From CAZJDM01 sp964544765 (lineage in GTDB: Bacteria; Bdellovibrionota_B; Oligoflexia; CAYFLR01), in assembly GCA_964544765.1 (NCBI GenBank), contig CAZJDM010000158.1, forward strand, positions 1 to 9,894: DNA of 9,894 nucleotides, in the 5' to 3' direction. The translations under genes and the position numbers were made by a program. Under the pieces are notes generated by a model. It did no database searches. It was not told where the DNA came from and saw only the letters and a list, made by a program, of their open reading frames with translations. Positions within the stretch are counted from its first letter, which is position 1, and each line of letters opens with the position of its first letter. Positions 6,013 to 9,894 of the stretch are shown here, in pieces.

Positions 6013-7011
6013 CTAAAGATATTTATTCGCAAGCAAGTAATTGCTAATGTAATCACTAATGCCGTTTTCTAAAGATGAGAATTCTTGATTATACCCTATC
6101 TTTCTTAATTTGTTTAAGTCAGCTTGTGTATAATATTGATATTTATCTCTTAAGGGAATGGGCATTTCAGTGTAATTAGTGGTGATGTCTTGGTGATTTT
6201 TATCTTTGTGAATCTTATCCATCATAGATCTTGCAATATTTAAAGCTAAGTCATTAAAAGAACGAGCCTTTCCCGAACCAATATTATATAAACCTCCTGG
6301 AACCTGATTTTTGTGCATAAAAAACATAACATCCAAAAGATCCTTTACATAAACAAAATCTCTTAATTGTTGTCCATGTTTGTAGTCTTCTCGATATGAT
6401 TTATACAAGTTCATTACCTGTTTATCTTTAGCTTGATGAAATAAATGGTAGGCAACGCTGGCACCTCTTTCTTTATGAGCTTCATTGGGTCCATAAACGT
6501 TAAAAAATTTCAATCCGCACCATTTACCAGGTTTGTTTTCTTGATTAACGGCCCATTGATCAAACAAACATTTGGAAAAACCATAGGGATTTAAGGGTTT
6601 TAGTGATTTAAGAAACTCTATGTTATCATTATCAACAAAACCATTTTCACCAGATCCATAGGTTGCTGCGCTACTAGCATAAATAAAACTGGCATTATTA
6701 TCCAAAGCTATGTTCCACAGCTTTTTTGAGTATTCAAAGTTCATACGAATTATATAATCTACGTCGGTTTCTTCGGTTGAAGAACTTGCACCCATATGAA
6801 AAATAGTATCGATTTTAGGATTGTTATCTTTTAACCATGAAAATAAATTATCTCGATCAATATAGTCTACAAAGTCTTTACCAACCAAGTTTTTCCATTT
6901 CATTTTACTGTGAAATTTGTCGACGACTACTATATCTCTTATTCCTTGTTGATTCAATTTCCAGACTAAGCAGCTGCCAATGAATCCTGCGGCTCCCGTA
7001 ACTATTATCAC
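6013..7011 (-). CDS. hldD: ADP-L-glycero-D-manno-heptose 6-epimerase
   Basis: Cytoplasmic NADP-dependent epimerase that converts ADP-D-glycero-D-manno-heptose to the L-glycero form, the last step in making the heptose donor for LPS inner core. It is an extended short-chain dehydrogenase. The Rossmann motif is TGAAGFIGS (5-13). The block FHMGASSSTEETD (71-83) is typical of the family. YASSAATYG (111-119) is followed by Y143-x3-K147 in NPYGFSK. FFNVYGPNEAHKERGASVAYH (169-189) includes K180, equivalent to the E. coli catalytic Lys178. DFVYVKD and YNIGSGKARSF complete the pattern. It matches the E. coli protein along its full length (332 versus 310 residues, with a small insert near 205-215 and one near 265-280). 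The start is GTG with AGGAG at 7018-7022. It lies 74 bases after the transglycosylase and is probably cotranscribed with it. Confidence 0.95.
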   Translation of the reverse strand: MIIVTGAAGFIGSCLVWKLNQQGIRDIVVVDKFHSKMKWKNLVGKDFVDYIDRDNLFSWLKDNNPKIDTIFHMGASSSTEETDVDYIIRMNFEYSKKLWNIALDNNASFIYASSAATYGSGENGFVDNDNIEFLKSLKPLNPYGFSKCLFDQWAVNQENKPGKWCGLKFFNVYGPNEAHKERGASVAYHLFHQAKDKQVMNLYKSYREDYKHGQQLRDFVYVKDLLDVMFFMHKNQVPGGLYNIGSGKARSFNDLALNIARSMMDKIHKDKNHQDITTNYTEMPIPLRDKYQYYTQADLNKLRKIGYNQEFSSLENGISDYISNYLLANKYL

Positions 7012-7071
7012 CTTTTACTCCTACTATTTTTACCCCTTCTACTTTTACTCCTTCTACTTTTACTCCTACTA
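7012..7071 (-). repeat. 15-bp tandem array carrying the hldD ribosome binding site
   Basis: Four 15-bp units. Read toward hldD they are tagtaggagtaaaag, tagaaggagtaaaag, tagaaggggtaaaaa and tagtaggagtaaaag. Each contains a Shine-Dalgarno-like AGGAG or AGGGG (plus-strand positions 7063-7067, 7048-7052, 7033-7037, 7018-7022). Only the last is 6 bases from a start codon, the GTG of hldD. The array fills nearly all of the 74-base gap between the transglycosylase stop and hldD. Confidence 0.92.
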
Positions 7072-7085
7072 ATAAATCAAAATGA

Positions 7086-8477
7086 TTAGTTAACTGACAA
7101 ATCTAAATGACTATTCAAAACCGGTCTTAATAACCATTTTGCTACCCAGAGATTATTACAATTACTATTGTTCAGTTCTGGTTCAGGATATAACGATTCG
7201 ATTTTAACCCAAGTATTATAATCAGTTTTATTTGGGTCGATCCAAACTTCCAATTCTCTGACAACTAAATCTTGCCACACTGTCAAATATCCCAGCCCAG
7301 AGGTTCTTTTACATTGACTCGCCGTTTTTCCTGACTTGTTAGGATGATTTTCCCTAACATTTACTACACTACTATCAACATAATAGAGATTATGGCAAGA
7401 TATTTGTTGACATGATATCGGAGGATGTCCAACTTTAAGAGTATTTCGGTAAATAATTAAGCCGTTCGGTCTTACTATAGTTTCAATGTCTTTTACATGA
7501 TCGAAGAGTATTTTTTGCGGAAAATGGTGCCTTTCTTTTATGTTACCCCATTTAGGTCCAAATTCACGGACCGTATCGTTAGCATTATATTTATCCAGAG
7601 CTAGATAATAATTTTTAGCAGGTGTGTATCTATTTCTTCCATTGATTAACAATAGTACCTTAAGTAAAGTAGAACCATAAATCATAGCTGTATCAAGATC
7701 TTGTACGATTAATTTTTTTATCTCCAAAATTTTATGACTAAATGACCATTCTTTAAATGATTGACCCTGATCTTCTTTGACTCTTTTCTCATCTACCATT
7801 AATTGATTGATTCGGTCAACCGGGCTGACCCAAAAATATCCTGGGGTTATACAATTTTGAACTGTTTCATAAAAATAATATATGCTTTCGATTACAACAC
7901 CATCACCGATTTCACGAGTGATTTTTTGTCCATTTACGTTGTAAGTGATTTTTTTTCTTCTTTCTTTTTTCAATGGAACAAATCCCAATTGATGGTTTAC
8001 CTCTTCAATTCCATCTCTAGTAAGTTGTGTAATACCAGAAGCTTGGTACATTTTGGCTTTACCATGTAAAAATCTACTTTCTTGTCTGATAAGGGCACTA
8101 AATACATATCTATCTAATCCAAAACAATCACTCACCCTGACAATAGCTTCGGCAATATCTGCGTTGGTAAAGTGAGTGTTCTTTTTACATTCTCCTGTTT
8201 CTATTGTACATCTTTTTTGTTCTATCTCGTTGATATAATTTAAAATATCAGCAGATGAAGGTTGTTCTTCCGGATCAACTATCAAGTATTTTTTTTCTAG
8301 TGTTTGTTTTAGCTTAGCTCCTCTTAAGTTGTAATGATATGCTAAAGAAAGACCCTTTATATTTGACATAACATTTCTTCTTGCTTTGCATGAAGAGAGA
8401 GTAATTAAAAAAATAAAAGTAATAAAGGTAATGCAAGTAATAATTACTTGCATTACTTTCAACTGACCTAGCATCAT
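7086..8477 (-). CDS. Lytic transglycosylase-like lipoprotein (SLT fold, SH3b-like C terminus)
   Basis: Predicted periplasmic lipoprotein that would cleave peptidoglycan glycan strands. The signal peptide (1-29) ends in the lipobox LSSC, with Cys30. The SLT core shows ALIRQESRF (128-136) with the probable catalytic Glu133, then ASGITQLTRDGIEEV (146-160), replacing the usual S-x-x-G-L-M-Q-L block. The third block is YLALDKYNAN (291-300), equivalent to the usual A-x-x-A-Y-N-A-G. About 130 residues lie between the second and third blocks, much more than normal, so the domain carries a large insert (about 165-270). The C-terminal region (about 366-432, VVNVRENHPNKSGKTASQC... WVKI) resembles a bacterial SH3 domain. 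The mature part has eight cysteines after C30, some close together (C90/C97, C356/C361). ATG 8477 has AGGA eight bases upstream. Length 463. It probably leads an operon with hldD. Confidence 0.78.
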   Translation of the reverse strand: MMLGQLKVMQVIITCITFITFIFLITLSSCKARRNVMSNIKGLSLAYHYNLRGAKLKQTLEKKYLIVDPEEQPSSADILNYINEIEQKRCTIETGECKKNTHFTNADIAEAIVRVSDCFGLDRYVFSALIRQESRFLHGKAKMYQASGITQLTRDGIEEVNHQLGFVPLKKERRKKITYNVNGQKITREIGDGVVIESIYYFYETVQNCITPGYFWVSPVDRINQLMVDEKRVKEDQGQSFKEWSFSHKILEIKKLIVQDLDTAMIYGSTLLKVLLLINGRNRYTPAKNYYLALDKYNANDTVREFGPKWGNIKERHHFPQKILFDHVKDIETIVRPNGLIIYRNTLKVGHPPISCQQISCHNLYYVDSSVVNVRENHPNKSGKTASQCKRTSGLGYLTVWQDLVVRELEVWIDPNKTDYNTWVKIESLYPEPELNNSNCNNLWVAKWLLRPVLNSHLDLSVN

Positions 8478-8560
8478 AACTAATTTCCTGGTATCCTATT
8501 ATATATATTCAATTATATATTACTTATATAAATTACACTATCGAAGAAATGGGTGGTAAT
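8478..8560. promoter_or_regulatory. Divergent promoter region, transglycosylase / FKBP
   Basis: 83-base, extremely AT-rich gap between divergent genes. On the minus strand a perfect TATAAT (8503-8498) lies suitably ahead of the transglycosylase; on the plus strand TATATAAAT (8525-8533) lies suitably ahead of the FKBP gene. Neither has a recognisable -35 box at 16-18 bases, so exact promoters are uncertain in this AT-rich run. Confidence 0.4.
8551..8556 (+). promoter_or_regulatory. Ribosome binding site that favours the FKBP start at 8561
   Basis: gggtgg lies four bases before ATG 8561. The upstream in-frame ATG 8549 has only gaag two bases away, which is too close for normal initiation, so 8561 is preferred. 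Confidence 0.55.
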
Positions 8561-8983
8561 ATGAGCGATGTAATAAAAGAAGGTTCTGAAATTGAAATCG
8601 TCTATGAGGGAAAATTGGGTGACGGAAGAGTTATAGACACTAATAAAGGAAAAGATCCTTTGCATTTCATTGTAGGTAGCTCTAGTATTATCCAAGGAAT
8701 TAATGAGGCTGTCGTTGGTATGAAAGAAGGAGAAACAAAACGTGTAACCATCAAACCTGAGAAAGCTTATGGTTTTTTTGATAAAGGTCTGATACATAAA
8801 ATTAAAAGAAATCTTTTACCTAAAGATGTTCATGAGGGATGTACCCTATCGGATAATAATGGCGTCACTTGGGTGGTCAAGAACCTGCAGAAAAATTATG
8901 CTATTTTAGATGGTAATTCCCCGTTAGCGGATCAAATATTAACATACAATATAGACATTAAAAAGGTCTTACCATCTCACTGA
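8561..8983 (+). CDS. SlyD-like FKBP-type peptidyl-prolyl cis-trans isomerase
   Basis: Probable cytoplasmic prolyl isomerase and chaperone of the SlyD type. The FKBP half-domain shows IEIVYEGKLGDGRVIDT (11-27, with Tyr15 and Asp26 in the usual pocket positions), GSSSIIQGINEAVVGMKEGE (39-58) and KAYGFFDKGLI (68-78). After that comes an insert-in-flap domain (about 75-118) and the closing LDGNSPLADQILTYNIDI (116-133), which corresponds to the V-D-G-N-x-x-L-A-G-Q-x-L block of E. coli SlyD. Unlike E. coli SlyD it ends right after the fold at residue 140, with no His/Cys-rich metal-binding tail, so a nickel-delivery role is unlikely. There is no signal peptide. The start at 8561 is chosen over 8549 on ribosome-site spacing. 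It is divergent from the transglycosylase. Confidence 0.88.
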   Translation: MSDVIKEGSEIEIVYEGKLGDGRVIDTNKGKDPLHFIVGSSSIIQGINEAVVGMKEGETKRVTIKPEKAYGFFDKGLIHKIKRNLLPKDVHEGCTLSDNNGVTWVVKNLQKNYAILDGNSPLADQILTYNIDIKKVLPSH

Positions 8984-9039
8984 TATCTATCTTACTGACA
9001 TCTAACCCACAGATATCTATTCCATTGATATCTGTCGCG
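8980..9039. repeat. Degenerate 15-bp tandem array over the FKBP stop
   Basis: Four 15-bp units: ctgatatctatctta, ctgacatctaaccca, cagatatctattcca, ttgatatctgtcgcg. The core is tgatatct. The first unit contains the TGA stop of the FKBP gene (8981-8983). Units have diverged more than in the arrays at 1224 and 7012, suggesting an older expansion. It occupies most of the gap to the next gene. No terminator hairpin with a T-run is visible in this gap. Confidence 0.7.
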
Positions 9040-9064
9040 TAGTGTATGGCTTTCGCATATCGTT

Positions 9065-9894
9065 TTAATAACTAACATTATCTGCCCAATATTTACGACG
9101 TAAATTATTACAGCCTCTAGCATGATTATTCATAAATATCTGAACAGGATTTTCGGGTAATTGCCAAAAGTCAACCAATGGTGTTTGGTAATGTGATTTT
9201 AGTTTCCTACTGTAACTAGTATCTCTCGATTGTTTTACGGTATTAATGAATTCACTGACAAACACTGCTGGATTAATCAGCCAACGAACAACTTTATCTT
9301 TCAATTGGTTCTTGGTTGGTAAATTTTGCCACCTGGGCCATCTGATAATTCTATTTTTAATTCTATCTGATTTAGCTTTTAACACTTTACCATAAGATAA
9401 ATAAATAATCTGCTCATGAATCAAGCTGATCTTCTTTTTTAAATGGTCTTTGAGTTCAGGCGGTATCAATTTTTCTTTAAATAATAATCTTCTATTTTTT
9501 ATTGACTTAAATAAACTGACATCAATAATCTCTTCTAACTCTGGATCTGTTAATTTAGATTTTAAAAATGTATTCCGATTTACTAGCTGAAATAACAGTT
9601 CCCTAGTGTTTAATACTACTCGATCGTATATACGTAATTTCTTATTATTATTTTGCTCATTAAAGGGAGAAAGATAATTGCCAGGAACATCAAGTGTTTG
9701 TCTATCAATAGCTAAAATTCGAGCTGCAAAAAGGCGAATATGAGGTTTGCCAACATAAAAAGAAAAGTGGTCCTTTCCTAGGTTATACGAAACTCTTATG
9801 AAATGCCTTAAAATGTCTTTATCATAGAGCCCCATTCTTCTTAATTGATGAAAAGCAAAAGTACTAAGAAAAACGTCTTTATATCTAATTTGGT
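9065..9894 (-). CDS. Unrecognised protein, 5' end beyond the window
   Basis: I do not recognise this family. The first Met in the window is at 9835 (256 residues from there), but the frame stays open to the edge. It adds at least 19 protein-like residues (QIRYKDVFLSTFAFHQLRR) in front of that Met, which also lacks a well-spaced ribosome site. The gene therefore very likely starts outside the window. The visible part is basic, rich in Lys, Arg and Asn, with no membrane segment and no signal peptide seen. Motifs that may help a search are SYNLGKDHFSFYVGKPHIRLFAARI, the helical Lys-rich stretch PPELKDHLKKKISLIHEQI, RIIRWPRWQNLPTK, and the C-terminal NNHARGCNNLRRKYWADNV. No catalytic signature is evident. 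The stop codon is at 9067-9065. Base composition matches its neighbours. Confidence 0.7.
   Translation of the reverse strand, partial: QIRYKDVFLSTFAFHQLRRMGLYDKDILRHFIRVSYNLGKDHFSFYVGKPHIRLFAARILAIDRQTLDVPGNYLSPFNEQNNNKKLRIYDRVVLNTRELLFQLVNRNTFLKSKLTDPELEEIIDVSLFKSIKNRRLLFKEKLIPPELKDHLKKKISLIHEQIIYLSYGKVLKAKSDRIKNRIIRWPRWQNLPTKNQLKDKVVRWLINPAVFVSEFINTVKQSRDTSYSRKLKSHYQTPLVDFWQLPENPVQIFMNNHARGCNNLRRKYWADNVSY

Noticed and set aside
5763..6056. Open frame of 97 codons on the minus strand
   Set aside because: It lies antisense to the end of the second CBS gene and the end of hldD, has Ser/Thr/Ile-rich shadow composition and no ribosome site.
7803..8069. Open frame of 88 codons on the plus strand
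   Set aside because: It is wholly antisense inside the transglycosylase gene, which has clear domain evidence.
8513..8797. Open frame of 94 codons on the minus strand
   Set aside because: It is antisense to the FKBP gene, with Phe/Ser-rich shadow composition.
3..9894. Defence, toxin-antitoxin, phage or secondary-metabolite system
   Set aside because: All recognised genes have ordinary chromatin, envelope, sensor or folding roles. The one unknown gene gives no such signature.

Overview
The window is AT-rich, roughly one third G+C by eye, densely coding and on both strands. It suggests a Gram-negative bacterium: there is an LPS-heptose enzyme (HldD), two predicted lipoprotein cell-wall enzymes (an M23 peptidase and a lytic transglycosylase) and a large DUF2723/GT117 membrane protein. 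A Bdellovibrionota or other former 'deltaproteobacterial' lineage would fit, but that is only an impression. Nothing in the window fixes the taxon, and there are no rRNA or tRNA genes.

Layout. An HU-type DNA-binding protein (3-272, +) ends in a hairpin. A 133-bp element with 20-bp terminal inverted repeats (391-523) follows, then an M23 metallopeptidase lipoprotein (546-1157, +), a purine-rich spacer with a 12-bp tandem array, and an alpha/beta hydrolase (1338-2261, +) that has its own likely sigma70 promoter. A DUF2723 membrane protein (2422-4470, -) runs convergently to the hydrolase. Two CBS-domain-pair proteins (4691-5209 and 5431-5937, +) sit in tandem, separated by a second copy of the inverted-repeat element (5246-5377) in the opposite orientation. 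On the minus strand, a lytic transglycosylase lipoprotein (7086-8477) precedes hldD (6013-7011), with a 15-bp tandem array between them that supplies the hldD ribosome binding site. A SlyD-like FKBP prolyl isomerase (8561-8983, +) is divergent from the transglycosylase. An unrecognised gene (9065 to the window edge, -) is cut at its 5' end.

How it works together. Most genes concern the envelope: peptidoglycan cutting (M23, lytic transglycosylase), LPS core precursor (HldD) and probable glycan transfer at the membrane (DUF2723). The CBS pair probably senses adenine nucleotides, but no target is visible. I see no defence, phage or biosynthetic cluster.

The most distinctive content is the repeat layer. 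There is a MITE-like element in two inverted copies. Several short tandem arrays (9, 12, 15 and 15 bp) lie in a leader, in spacers, across a stop codon and in frame inside two unrelated genes. The two in-frame 9-bp arrays share nearly the same unit, encoding Leu-Ser-Asn.
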